Source: an uncultured Bacteroidota bacterium (GTDB taxonomy: Bacteria; Bacteroidota; Bacteroidia; Flavobacteriales; Flavobacteriaceae). From it: 57,221 nucleotides of DNA. The stretch's first letter is position 1; the number at the start of each line of letters is the position of its first letter. The stretch lies in assembly GCA_902526165.1 (NCBI GenBank), contig CABZKA010000010.1:1-57221 (forward strand), in the 5' to 3' direction. Of the stretch, positions 1-11,500 are shown piece after piece. Below the pieces are notes generated by a model. That model was not told the DNA's origin and searched no databases. It worked only from the letters and a program-made list of their open reading frames with translations. A program made the position numbers and the translations under genes.

Positions 1-91
1 CTTATAAGTATTCAATATTAAAGGTTATAATTACAATAACCAAATGAATTGATGTTATGTTTTGGCTCATTTTTTGAACCATTCAATAATA

Positions 92-121
92 TTGACAAAC
101 AAAGTTCATTTTCAATATTTG
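92..121 (+). promoter_or_regulatory. Candidate Bacteroidota-type promoter for the first adhesin
   Basis: A TTG at 92-94 lies 19 bases before AATATTTG at 114-121. This is one mismatch from the TAnnTTTG -7 element known in Bacteroidota, at about the right spacing from the -33 TTG. Transcription would begin near 128, leaving a leader of about 35 bases before the TTG start at 164. The match is by eye only, in AT-rich DNA where chance matches are common. Confidence 0.35.
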
Positions 122-163
122 AGATAAGAACGTTGAATAATTAAATTATATTTACTATCCTTT

Positions 164-3100
164 TTGAAAAAAATTTTTAAAATATTAACCCTACTTTTTG
201 CTCTATTTGTAACAAATTCCTTATTCTCGCAATTAAGCAAAATTCACTACATACCTCCACTTACCCACGAAAGAAGTGGGAATAATTTTGATAGCAATGC
301 CCCAGAAGATCAGTGGTTTTACATATCAACACCCAGTATCAATGATGTTCCCTTTACCATCAAAAGAGCAAACGGAGATATTATGTACTCTGCTGTGGTT
401 TCCAATGCCAATCCTTGGATTGATAGAGCTGCACCCAATGGGGTTGAATATGGATATTTATTTATTAGACGGGAAGAGACAGAAAGTGGTGGAAATCTTG
501 CAGGATTCATTATTGAAGCTGAAAGTGATATCTATGTTTCAGTTAGGTTTAACTCAAATGCAACAAATGGCGGAAATCAATATCATGCTGGTGCCTTAGT
601 TAGCAAGGGAGATTCTGGTTTTGGAACAAGATTTAGGGCTGGTGCTCTACAAAATCAAACGGGAGCTCATCTGAATTTTGCCTCGGTCATGGCTACTGAA
701 AATAATACCAAAATAAGTTTTACCGTTCCACAAGATGTTGAACTTCTCAGTGGTGCTACAGGAACTTTTGAAGTTACTTTGGATTACGGTCAAACATATG
801 TTGTTGCATCTGAACAAAATAATACTTTAAATTCTCGAGAAGGTATTATTGGTACCCTTATAGAGTCTGATAAACCAATAGTTGTTAATAGTGGTTCAGG
901 AACCGGCTCATTTACAGCTGATGAAGGAGGTCAAGATTATGGTATCGATCAAATTGTTGGTCGTGAACTTGTTGGAAATGAATACATATTTATTAGAGGA
1001 GAAGGTGATGACGGCTGGGAAAATGTGCTGTTGATTGCTGATCAAGACAATACAATAATTAATGTTAACGGTCTGCCACTTCTTGATGATAACAATAATC
1101 AAATAGTCTTAGATAATGGTGAGTTTGTAATTATTGAGGGTGATAAATATCATCCTGATCGTGGAAACATGTATGTAAACAGCTCCAATCCGGATGATAA
1201 AATATTTGCATTTCAAGGCCTTGGTGCCGTCTGGACGGGCCAAAATAATCAAAATAGAGCTGCAAGACAAGGTATGTTTTTTGTACCCCCACTGAGTTGT
1301 GCGAATGTAGGGGATGTTGATAATATTGCTCAAATAAACTTTGTTGGTAAAGAATTTGAAGACGGTGGTGCTGTGACTTTTGTCGCAAAAAAAGATTCAG
1401 CTGTCACAATAAATGGAAATCCAATAAATCAATTTCAAACCGAAGGTCCCTATATAGTTGACGGAAATCCAAATTACGAAACCTATTTGGTTAAAAATTT
1501 AGAGGGGAATATAACTGTAAGAGGAGATGACGAGTTGTACGTAGCTTACTATAATACCAACTATTCAGCAACAACAGGGGGGTTTTACTCTGGATTTGCA
1601 AGGCCACCAACTTTTGATTTAAATATTGAATTTGAATCACTCGGTTCGTGCATAAAAAGCGATGGGTCATCCAATGTAACCATCACAGCAACAAACTTTT
1701 CAAATTTTGATAGTATCGTCTGGCAAAAATTAAATGAGCTAACGGGTAATTTTGAAGCCACTAATTTTACAACTGCAGAATTTACACCGAATCAACCTGG
1801 TGTCTATAGACTTAAAGGTGTTCTTGAATGTACAAATATTGATTACGTTTCGGATGAAATCCCAATCAGTATATGCCCCGATGATTTTGATAATGATGGT
1901 GTAATAGACAATATCGATTTGGATATTGATAATGATGGTATATCTAATTCTTACGAATCACTCGGTGATGGTAAAATATCTTTCCAGGACCCTCTCAGCC
2001 CAGAAATAACACTTCTTGATGGAACCATAGTTCCAGGTGTGATCACGGGTACCATTATTTCTACTAGAGATGATCATGCAATATCAAATGGAGGAGTGGA
2101 AAGTTCTTTTGAGTCACAAGTAGAACCTGGTGTTGATCAAAGCTTAACCTATACACTTGAGTTTAATGAAAAACTTAATATTCTTTTTACAGACTCAAAT
2201 ATTGATGTTGTCGCAATTGACGGAGAAAGTTTCGTTTTAAAAAGTTTACCCTCAACAACAAATATTACTTTACTAGATCCTGATGACAACCTACTTGTCG
2301 ATACTGACTTTGATGGTATATATGAGGACGAAACTCTTGAATATACCTCGAACGAAATCAGGTTTAAATTTAAAACTAGAACTAATCTAACCTATGAATT
2401 CTACTCATACCAAATTGATGGATTGAGCCTCACTCATAACTATTCAAATGTAAATGCAACTGGTGAAAGCGTGTATGTTCCAGTTGTAACTGTAAAAGAT
2501 TATAATTTAAATACAGACTCAAGCGATGAACTTGATATGTATGACTATGATAGTGATAACGACGGATGTTTTGATGTCATTGAAGCTGGATATATTGATG
2601 ATGATGGGGATGGAATTTTTGGGGAGGGCATACCAACTATCGATAATGGTGGTGTTACGTCCAGGGGTCAAATAGTTTTCCCTAATTATGATCCATCAGC
2701 TGAACCAGCAAAAGACAATGCAGATATGTATTATTTTCAAAAAGTTGGTGAACCGCCTGTAATATCAACGCAACCTCAATCTGCGATTGCTTGTGAGGTT
2801 GGCTCCTCTGTTGAATTTAAAGTTGGTGTGACAACAAACGACAATACAATCTACTCATGGTTTTATGCAATATCTTCAGATTCAAGTAACTGGATAAAAA
2901 TTGAAGATAATGCACAATACTCAGGCTCAAATACTGATACACTAACTATTAATGATGTTCAGATTGAAATGGATGGAAATAGGTATCGTGTAGAAGTGAG
3001 CACAGTCGAATATGCCTGTATTCAAACCACAAATGATGACACAACATTAATTGTTGAGGAATCGCTTCCAACTGCCAATCAAGTTGACGATGTGGTTTTA

Positions 3101-5437
3101 TGTGATGATAACTCTGTCGGAAATGATATAGATGGTCTAATTGGAACATTTGATTTTACCAACTTGATAAGTGAAATTTTGGGAGAAGATCAAAGCAATG
3201 AGGATTTCTCGGTTACGTTTCATTTATCACAAGATGATGCTGATGATATAAACAATAGTGGAATTAGTTTTCCATTTTCAAATACTGTCGCATTTAGTCA
3301 ACCAATTCATGTTAGAGTTTTGAGCAATAAAACAGAATGTTTTAACTCTGATATGATATTCAACGTTGTAGTTGCGCCTCTGCCAATTTTAATTAATTCA
3401 AATATTGTTGTTGAACAATGTGATGATGACGACAACAATGATGGAAGAACATTGTTTAATTTAACAGAATTTGAAGATGATATTTCAGAAAATTACGAAA
3501 ATGAAACTTTTGAATATTATACAGATTCAAGCTTTTCTGATGACTCATTAATTGAAAATCCAAACTCCTATGTAAATGAAACTTTATTTAATCAAATCAT
3601 ATATGTGAAAGTATTGACTGAAAATAATTGTTTTAGAGTAGCTCAAATAGAATTAAAGATTGGGGCAAGTGCAATTGATGAAAACTTTTTATTGAAATTT
3701 AGTATTTGTGAAACATCACCGAGTAATGAACAGGATGGTATCGAAACTTGGGATTCATCAATTTTTAATGAAATTACCAATCAGCTTATTGCCTCAGATT
3801 CTAAGTTTTCAGGACAAAATATTACAATACTTTATTTTAATAATAAAGAGGATGCTTTAACGAAAAATAACCCTATAGATACGAACATTTCGTATACAAA
3901 CATCACTCCTTTTTTACAAGATATTTGGGTTTCAGTTGAAATTAATGAATTAAATACAATCTCATGTTTAGGACTAAAAAAAGTTGCTGAACTCTATATT
4001 GAACCTAGACCAATTGCCTATCCTGTATCAATTGATAGACAGTGTGATGGTTCTCAGGGTGATGATTCTCAAGATGGATTGTATACTTTTGACACATCAT
4101 CCGTCATTGATCAATTGTTGACAGATCCTGCAACTGGTGTCAAGCAAGATGAATCTGTTTTGACTGTAACTTATTTCAATGAGGATGGCTCAGAAATAAC
4201 AGCATCTGATTTCATTCCTAATTTCCTAACAGCATCTCAAACCATTACAATTCGAGTTGAAATTGATCCATCCTACCCCGAAATTGTTAATCCTGATGGT
4301 CTTTGCTATGATGAGACAATACTTGAATTTATTGTAGATGATACGCCTGAGGCATATCCTGTAACTTTGGCACCTAAATGTGATGGCGAAGATGGGTATG
4401 ATGACAACGATGGCTTTAACGAGTTTGATACAAGCAATATTACAGCTACCGTTCTTGGACCGGATCAAAGTTTGAATGATTATACAGTGACTTATCAATA
4501 TGTTGATGAGGCTGGTAATTTATTATCGTCCAACGAACTTAGAAATCCATTCAACACTCAAACGCAAAAAGTTACTGCAACAATTACAAATAATTTGAAC
4601 CTATCATGCCCAGCAACTATGGATATTGAATTTGTGGTTAACCCTCTACCCTCATTTACTGTAGATGATGATGCCTTAGTATGCTTAAATTTAGACCCAA
4701 TACCAATTGGCGTCACATCCGCTGAAGGTAATTATACTTATACATGGACGCACACATACAATGGTGTCAACAGTCCATTCCCAACATCAGGACCCACAAT
4801 ATTTATTGGTGTTGGCGGTATTTATTACGTTACAGCAACTGACGTAAATACAGGCTGTCAAAGAACATTAAGCATTTTTGTGGAAGAATCCGAAATTGCC
4901 AGTTTTGATTTGAACGATGATGGAACAATTTCAGAGGGTGAATATGATCACTTTATAGATGTATCAGATATTACCGACGACGATAATAATAAAGTTAGAT
5001 TAAAGAATATAATTGATTTAGGGATTGGGGATTATGAGTTTGCTTTGTATGATCCTACAGGTCCATACCAAATAGACCAACTTTTTGAAAACGTTAGGCC
5101 TGGAATTCACAAACTTTATATCAGAGACAAAAGAGGCTGTGGAATTTATGAAATTGATATTTCTGTCATTGGTTATAAGAAATACTTCACCCCAAATGGA
5201 GACGGAATTCATGATACTTGGAGAATTTTGGGAATCAATGAATTCTTCCAACCAAATAGTAAGATTTACATTTTTGATCGATATGGCAAATTATTAAAAG
5301 AACTTCAACCAGAGGGAACTGGTTGGGATGGAATATTTTATGGTAAACCAATGCCACAATCAGATTACTGGTTTAGAGTTTTTTTAGAGGATGGACGGGA
5401 ATTTAAAGGTCATTTTAGTTTAGTCCGAGGAAAATAG
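164..5437 (+). CDS. Giant T9SS type B cargo protein (gliding/adhesion-type surface protein, 1757 aa)
   Basis: Predicted cell-surface adhesin exported by Sec and then T9SS. A signal peptide covers about residues 1-22. Residues 24-460 look like the IgGFc-binding-protein N-terminal region of other bacterial surface proteins (my recognition, untested). Asp/Asn-rich thrombospondin-3-like segments lie near 571-598 and 791-820, and an Ig-like domain near 862-955. Five modules of 100-115 residues follow, each opening with Cys and an acidic Asp/Gly loop. A further Ig-like domain (about 1490-1577) precedes an EF-hand-like loop at 1582-1593. The C-terminus (about 1671-1757, YKKYFTPNGDG to FSLVRGK) is a classic T9SS type B sorting domain. 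The start is TTG, chosen because it gives a clean signal peptide. The next gene, 83 bases on, is a longer paralogue. The ligand cannot be read from sequence. Confidence 0.88.
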   Translation: MKKIFKILTLLFALFVTNSLFSQLSKIHYIPPLTHERSGNNFDSNAPEDQWFYISTPSINDVPFTIKRANGDIMYSAVVSNANPWIDRAAPNGVEYGYLFIRREETESGGNLAGFIIEAESDIYVSVRFNSNATNGGNQYHAGALVSKGDSGFGTRFRAGALQNQTGAHLNFASVMATENNTKISFTVPQDVELLSGATGTFEVTLDYGQTYVVASEQNNTLNSREGIIGTLIESDKPIVVNSGSGTGSFTADEGGQDYGIDQIVGRELVGNEYIFIRGEGDDGWENVLLIADQDNTIINVNGLPLLDDNNNQIVLDNGEFVIIEGDKYHPDRGNMYVNSSNPDDKIFAFQGLGAVWTGQNNQNRAARQGMFFVPPLSCANVGDVDNIAQINFVGKEFEDGGAVTFVAKKDSAVTINGNPINQFQTEGPYIVDGNPNYETYLVKNLEGNITVRGDDELYVAYYNTNYSATTGGFYSGFARPPTFDLNIEFESLGSCIKSDGSSNVTITATNFSNFDSIVWQKLNELTGNFEATNFTTAEFTPNQPGVYRLKGVLECTNIDYVSDEIPISICPDDFDNDGVIDNIDLDIDNDGISNSYESLGDGKISFQDPLSPEITLLDGTIVPGVITGTIISTRDDHAISNGGVESSFESQVEPGVDQSLTYTLEFNEKLNILFTDSNIDVVAIDGESFVLKSLPSTTNITLLDPDDNLLVDTDFDGIYEDETLEYTSNEIRFKFKTRTNLTYEFYSYQIDGLSLTHNYSNVNATGESVYVPVVTVKDYNLNTDSSDELDMYDYDSDNDGCFDVIEAGYIDDDGDGIFGEGIPTIDNGGVTSRGQIVFPNYDPSAEPAKDNADMYYFQKVGEPPVISTQPQSAIACEVGSSVEFKVGVTTNDNTIYSWFYAISSDSSNWIKIEDNAQYSGSNTDTLTINDVQIEMDGNRYRVEVSTVEYACIQTTNDDTTLIVEESLPTANQVDDVVLCDDNSVGNDIDGLIGTFDFTNLISEILGEDQSNEDFSVTFHLSQDDADDINNSGISFPFSNTVAFSQPIHVRVLSNKTECFNSDMIFNVVVAPLPILINSNIVVEQCDDDDNNDGRTLFNLTEFEDDISENYENETFEYYTDSSFSDDSLIENPNSYVNETLFNQIIYVKVLTENNCFRVAQIELKIGASAIDENFLLKFSICETSPSNEQDGIETWDSSIFNEITNQLIASDSKFSGQNITILYFNNKEDALTKNNPIDTNISYTNITPFLQDIWVSVEINELNTISCLGLKKVAELYIEPRPIAYPVSIDRQCDGSQGDDSQDGLYTFDTSSVIDQLLTDPATGVKQDESVLTVTYFNEDGSEITASDFIPNFLTASQTITIRVEIDPSYPEIVNPDGLCYDETILEFIVDDTPEAYPVTLAPKCDGEDGYDDNDGFNEFDTSNITATVLGPDQSLNDYTVTYQYVDEAGNLLSSNELRNPFNTQTQKVTATITNNLNLSCPATMDIEFVVNPLPSFTVDDDALVCLNLDPIPIGVTSAEGNYTYTWTHTYNGVNSPFPTSGPTIFIGVGGIYYVTATDVNTGCQRTLSIFVEESEIASFDLNDDGTISEGEYDHFIDVSDITDDDNNKVRLKNIIDLGIGDYEFALYDPTGPYQIDQLFENVRPGIHKLYIRDKRGCGIYEIDISVIGYKKYFTPNGDGIHDTWRILGINEFFQPNSKIYIFDRYGKLLKELQPEGTGWDGIFYGKPMPQSDYWFRVFLEDGREFKGHFSLVRGK
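3070..4645 (+). repeat. Five degenerate Cys-Asp modules in the first adhesin
   Basis: Five protein-level modules of roughly 100-115 residues each begin with a Cys followed by an acidic loop: CDDNSVGNDIDG, CDDDDNNDG, CETSPSNEQDG, CDGSQGDDSQDG and CDGEDGYDDNDG. Each then runs through an FDTS or FNLT-like strand and ends in a beta-rich segment with a second Cys. The loops resemble calcium-binding turns and would stiffen a stalk if they bind calcium. The third copy has lost the leading CD pair. Confidence 0.6.
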
Positions 5438-5520
5438 TTAAAAAACTAATTAGTAAATTTAATGTACTTAATTTCCATATTTTAATTGGAGTAAATAAGT
5501 AAAATTGGTGAAAACTTGAT

Positions 5521-8500
5521 ATGACTAAATATTTTAAGGTATATATTTTATTCTTATTTTTTTCGATAGTAAGTTTTAGCCAAATTAGTAAGGTTCACTA
5601 CATTCCTCCTCTCACTAATAATAAGGCCTTAACTGGTGGAAGTTCAATTCCACTTGATCAATATATGTATTTGTCTACACCAAGTGAAAATAATGTTACA
5701 GTGACTGTGACCCCCTTAAATGGAGATAGCCCTATAACTTATAATAATCTTAGTAATGATAATCCTATTCGTTATGATATTGGTACTTCTTGGAATGGTA
5801 GCTTTACACCCTCACAACTTTTTGTTGATCATGAAACAACAGGCGGTGATACTGCGCTGAATGCTGGGTTTGTCGTTGAGGCTGATTGTCCTATTTATGT
5901 TTCTATAAGATATAATGCAGGTGCTCAGGCAGGTGCACTTGTAAGTAAGGGTGACGCATCACTTGGAACAAATTTTAGAGCTGGTATGATGACAAGTGGA
6001 ACAATACAAATTGCAAATCCACAACCGACCTCGAATAATTTCTTTTCCGTGATGGCAACTCAAGATAATACAATTGTTGCAATTGATTTACCAAATGCAA
6101 TCATTGGTGAAACAACGTTATCAAATTACAATTATCAAGGTCCTTTTACTAAAGTTCTTCAAAAACACGAAAGTATGATACTTTCAATGGATTTTGAAAA
6201 TACAAATGCAAACAATGGCGGTGCTAGAAACTCACTCAACGGTGCTTTAATTCGATCTATCGACGATAATGGAACCGAGGATGGTACAAAACCGTTGGTT
6301 GTAAACGTAGGTTCGGCAAGTGGAACATTCACATCAACTGGTGGCGGTCATGATCATGGAGTTGATCAAATTGTTGGGTTAGACAGGGTTGGACACGAAT
6401 ATATTTTTGTGAGAGGAAATGGTCAAAACAATAATGATGGTGGACAAATAGAAACACCATTAATTATTGGAACAAAAGACAATACTAACCTGTATATTAA
6501 TGGAAGTAATACAGCAGTAGCAACAATTGACGCTGGAGATTTATGGTTGGCAACCACAGATTTATGGTCTTCACAAGTTCAGGGTGCAACTATGTATATA
6601 AGGACACAAGACAAAAATTATCCTGTTTATGCTTACCAAGGGGTTGGTGGTAATGGTGACTCGGAAGCAAACCAAGGAATGTTTTTTGTTCCTCCAATAT
6701 CTGAAGAAGCTAATGATGATGTTAACAATATTCCTGATATTGATTTCATTGGAAATGATCCATATCAAGAACAAGCCGGAGTATCAATCGTAACAAATAG
6801 TGATGCAACAATAACAATTTCTGAAAACGGAGTCGCATATGATGTAAGTCTATTGACGCCCATTACTGTTACTGGAAGGCCTGAATACAAAGCATTTACT
6901 GTAACAAATCTTTCAGGTGATGTTAGTGTAACATCTTCAGGTGAATTATACCTGGCATACTTTAATACTCGTGGAGCTGCAACAAGTGGTGGTTTTTATG
7001 CTGGGTTTGCATCACCACCAAACGCTGAAATTGATTTAGGAATTAATGCGTTGGGAAATTGCCTTCAGACCGACTCGGAAGGAAATGTTACTGGTTCTAA
7101 TATTACTCTTCAAATAACTAATGCCTCTGGATTTGATACCTATGTCTGGGAAAAATACAATACTGACAACAATATTTGGGAAGCAGCTCCGGGTAGTTCT
7201 ACAAACTCTGAAACTTATGTCCCACAATCTGAAGGTGAATACAGACTGAAAGGATCAATAACATGTTTAAACTTGGATCAATTTTCTGGAATTATTCCTG
7301 TCAGTATATGTCCCACAGATTCTGATCAAGATGGTGTTATTGACAATCTTGATTTAGATTTAGATAACGATGGGATTTTAAATTCAGTAGAATCTAGTGG
7401 AAATCTAGTTTTTGATATTTCTCTTATTGATCAACCAATCTTCAAGAACAGTAATAATGAAATAATTGAAATAACAACATCAACAAATTTGACTTATTAT
7501 GAAGCAAGTGCTGATAAAAGCACTATTGAAGGATTTGATAATGGTGAAATTTCTTTTTCGTTAGAAGCATCTATTAATGCGAAGATTACATATGAAATAA
7601 AAAATAATGATGAACCCTTAAACTATAAATTTTCTGGAAAATCAGAAACTGTGACAGCTGGTGACTATTTCGAAATTAGCGTTTTTCCATCATCAAAAAA
7701 CATTACTCTAGTTGATCCTGAGGACGAACTTTTAATTGATAATAATTATGATGGTGAAACTTTCAGTGATGGTATAACCACTTACACTGCAAATCTAATA
7801 AGGTTCAAATACAAGAATGACACAAATAACCCCACTTACAAATTTTTAGCCTATGATGTTAATGGACTGAAAATTACTGTGGGTGCGGATGAAACTACAA
7901 GCGTTTCTGACTTTAGAGGTTTGATTGAAATTCTGGATTATAAAAAGAATTCCGATGAAAATGAAACAAATTCAGACGATTTATATGACTATTATGATAG
8001 AGATAGTGATGGTGATGATTGTGATGATGTTATTGAGGCTGGATTTAATTATGAAAACTTTGTTGGTGATCCAGATGGTGATGGCATCTTAGGAACCTAT
8101 CCTTTAAATAATAATAATGCTGGAGTAATTAACGAACAAGGTCTTGTGGTCAGTCACTTCGAAGCAGGGGGGTATGACATAAATCCAGCACAAAATTCTA
8201 CCGCTAATTATTTATTTCAAACACCCGGATCACCTGTATCAATTACTACTCAGCCATCATCAGCTAGTGGTTGTGAGGGGAGTACAGTTGAGTTTGAAGT
8301 TGTTGCATCATCACAAACAGAAATAACTTACCAATGGCAATTTTTTAATGTTGATCAAAATGATTGGGAAAATATAGTAGAAGGCGGTTCGTACAGCGGA
8401 ACGAATACTAGTAAATTGGTTTTGTCAAATGTTTCTACAATAATGGATGGAAAATACAGGGTTTTATTAAATGATGAGGAATATCTGTGTGAAACAGGTA

Positions 8501-11500
8501 CTGATCCAAATGTTAATCTTAGTGTAAACCTTGTACCTGAAAACCCCATCGTTCAACAAATTCAAACATTTTGTCAATCTGATACTCCTACTATATCAAA
8601 CCTAACTGCATCAAATATTGGTAATAATACTCTTTATTGGTATGAATCAGTTGATGCTACTGATCCTTTAGATCCAAATACAGAACTGGAACACAATAAA
8701 TTCTATTATGGTGAATTTGTTGATGAAGAGGGTTGTGTTAGTGCTGGAAGAACAGAAAGTAAAGCATTTGTATCAAACCCAGTACTCAGTGCAAGTAATG
8801 ATATAATTTGCCTTGATGATTCATCCACTTTAACAATTGAAAATGTTGCCAAAACTGCTGCAGATTTCGCAGCTGATAATGATCTTATTTTTATAACTAA
8901 TAATGGTTCTCCCGTTACATATCCAACCCAATACGGCGATACTTACTTTTTAATCCAGTCTGGGACAGGTCAAACTGATAATACACCTATCGGCTGGGAT
9001 GCTGCAAAAAATCTAACCGATAGTTATAACACAGGTGATAGCTACTCGAGTGCAAGAATGTATATTATTTTAAATGCTGATATGGAAAAAGCTGTTTATG
9101 ATGGTTTAGAATCAATGAACTTGACAGGAAATGATGGTATATATTTTTGGCTTGGACTCTATCAAGATGAAAATGATCCCGAATATGCGGAACCTGGTAA
9201 TGCATCTCAAAACTGGGGAGGTTGGAAATGGGTAAATGGAACTAAGCTCAAAGATGGTTATATAAATTTTTATGGAATGGATAATGATAATCCAATTGAA
9301 CCAAATGATTGTTGTAGCAATAATATTGATGGACAAGAAAATTATGGTCAATTTGAATTTGGTAATAATGGTATTGAATGGAATGATATTCCAGTTGATG
9401 ATGCTGGGGGTAATTCTTGGCCCTTATTTGAATATACAGGGTCTTCTGATATAATATGGGGATATTATGATGAAAATGGAAATGAAGTTATAATTCCAAA
9501 CGTAAGCACTTCGTCGTTGGAAGTAAGCCCAATACAAACCACCACTTATTTTGTAAAAGTAACCACAAATGGGGTTGAGTGTTTAACAGAAACAACAATA
9601 ACAGTCAATCCAAATCCAACATCAGAAACCATTGGTGACCTAGAGTTTTGTGATGATGAAAATGATAATGATGGTAATAATGGAAGTATTATAATTCAAA
9701 AGGAAGTATTTGACTCACTAATCCCAAATATTCTTGGCGAAAATCAATCTCAAAATGATTACACAGTTACATTTTATGAAACTATTGAAAATGCTACAAA
9801 TGGAGAAAATGAAATAACTTTCCCATATAAAAACCCAGCGAAGGATGCTGGTGAGCCTCACTATGCTTTGAATACAACTCAAATCTTTGTGAGAGTTCAG
9901 AACAATGAAACTGGATGTTTTAATGCTGAAACATCATTTACTATTAATATTAAGCCGTTGCCTATTACTTTTCCAGTTGATGATATCATTATTTGTGATG
10001 ATGATAGAGACGGGTTTATTTCGTTTGATCTTGAGTCCAGAACAGACTTATTAAGATCCGGAAATGAGACTACCGATCCAAATGATATTGATAATCAAAG
10101 TCCCAATGATTTTAAGATTACATATCATTTAAGTATTGAAGATGCAAATGATTTAACCAATACTGGTCTAGTAAGTCCATATACAAATACAGTGAAAGAC
10201 ATTCAAACAATTTTTTATCGAATACTTAAAACTGAAGGTTCCAACTCGGGTTGCTATAAAACAGGAGAAGCTTTTGATATTGTTGTTGAGGCGTTACCAT
10301 TTGCGAATACAGTAACAATTGGAAGGGAATGTGATGGTGGTGCTGGAGATGACTCTCAAGATGGTGTTTTCCCATTTGATACTTCGGGAATTCAAGAAAC
10401 TTTATTAAATGGTCAAACTGATGTAACCACTTATTATTATGATAAGGATGATAATTTTATTGGAAATACGTTACCAAATCCATTCGAAACTGCATCTCAA
10501 ATCATTAAAATCCAAGTTGAAAATAATACAGATCAGAAATGTTATGATGAAACTACCCTTGAATTTATTGTAGATGATAGCCCCGAAGTTTATGATGTTG
10601 TTATCCCAATACAATGTGATGACGGTGATAATGATACAGATGGTTTCTCTGAATTTGATACGTCCGATATCACGCAGACTTTACTAACAAATCCAGAAAC
10701 AGATTCCACACAAAGTTTGGATGATTTTTCTGTTTCCTATCAATATGTTGATGAAAACGGAAATACAATTAATGCTGCAGAACTTCCAAATCCTTTCAAT
10801 ACAAAAACTCAAACAGTTGTTGCCACAGTCACTAATGTACTAAACAGCTCATGTACGATAACAAAAGATATTGAATTTGTGGTTGATCCATTACCTGTTA
10901 TCAAACAAAATATAATAATTGTTGAGCAGTGTGATGATGATGAAAACAACGATGGAATAACACTACATAATTTGACTGAATATGAAGAACTTTTTTCTGA
11001 TGATTATCAAAATGAAGTTTTTGAATATTACACAGATGAGGGATTAACAAACAAAATTGAGGATCCAACAAACTATTACAATGTTGCTCTTGAGGATTTG
11101 GTTTGGGTAAAAGTTACAACAGAAAATGGATGTATCAGAACATCTAAAACACAAAATGGTGATGATAGGCTGCAAATTGATATTACGGTTGGAGCGAGTG
11201 AAATTCCAACTACTTTCATTCAAGATTACAATACCTTATATACTGTCTGCGACAATGATTTTGGGTCAGAACAAGATGGTATTTCTGTTTTCTCCAACTC
11301 AGTACTAGATGATATAGTTACCAAATTGAGAGCATCAAGAGAAATTTTTCAAGATCAAAATATCAGAATATCGCTTCATACAAATTCACAAGATGGTTTA
11401 ACGGGTGAAAATCCAATAGACCTAACTCAAGATTTTATCAATATCTCACCTTACACTCAAGAAATATGGGCAAGAATTGTAAATGTTGATATCACTACAT

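Noticed and set aside
1-163. A gene end or RNA gene before the first adhesin
   Set aside because: No coding frame or folded RNA signature is visible; only a candidate promoter was found.
5438-5520. Terminator or promoter between the two adhesin genes
   Set aside because: No hairpin or TAnnTTTG match was found, so the two may be co-transcribed.
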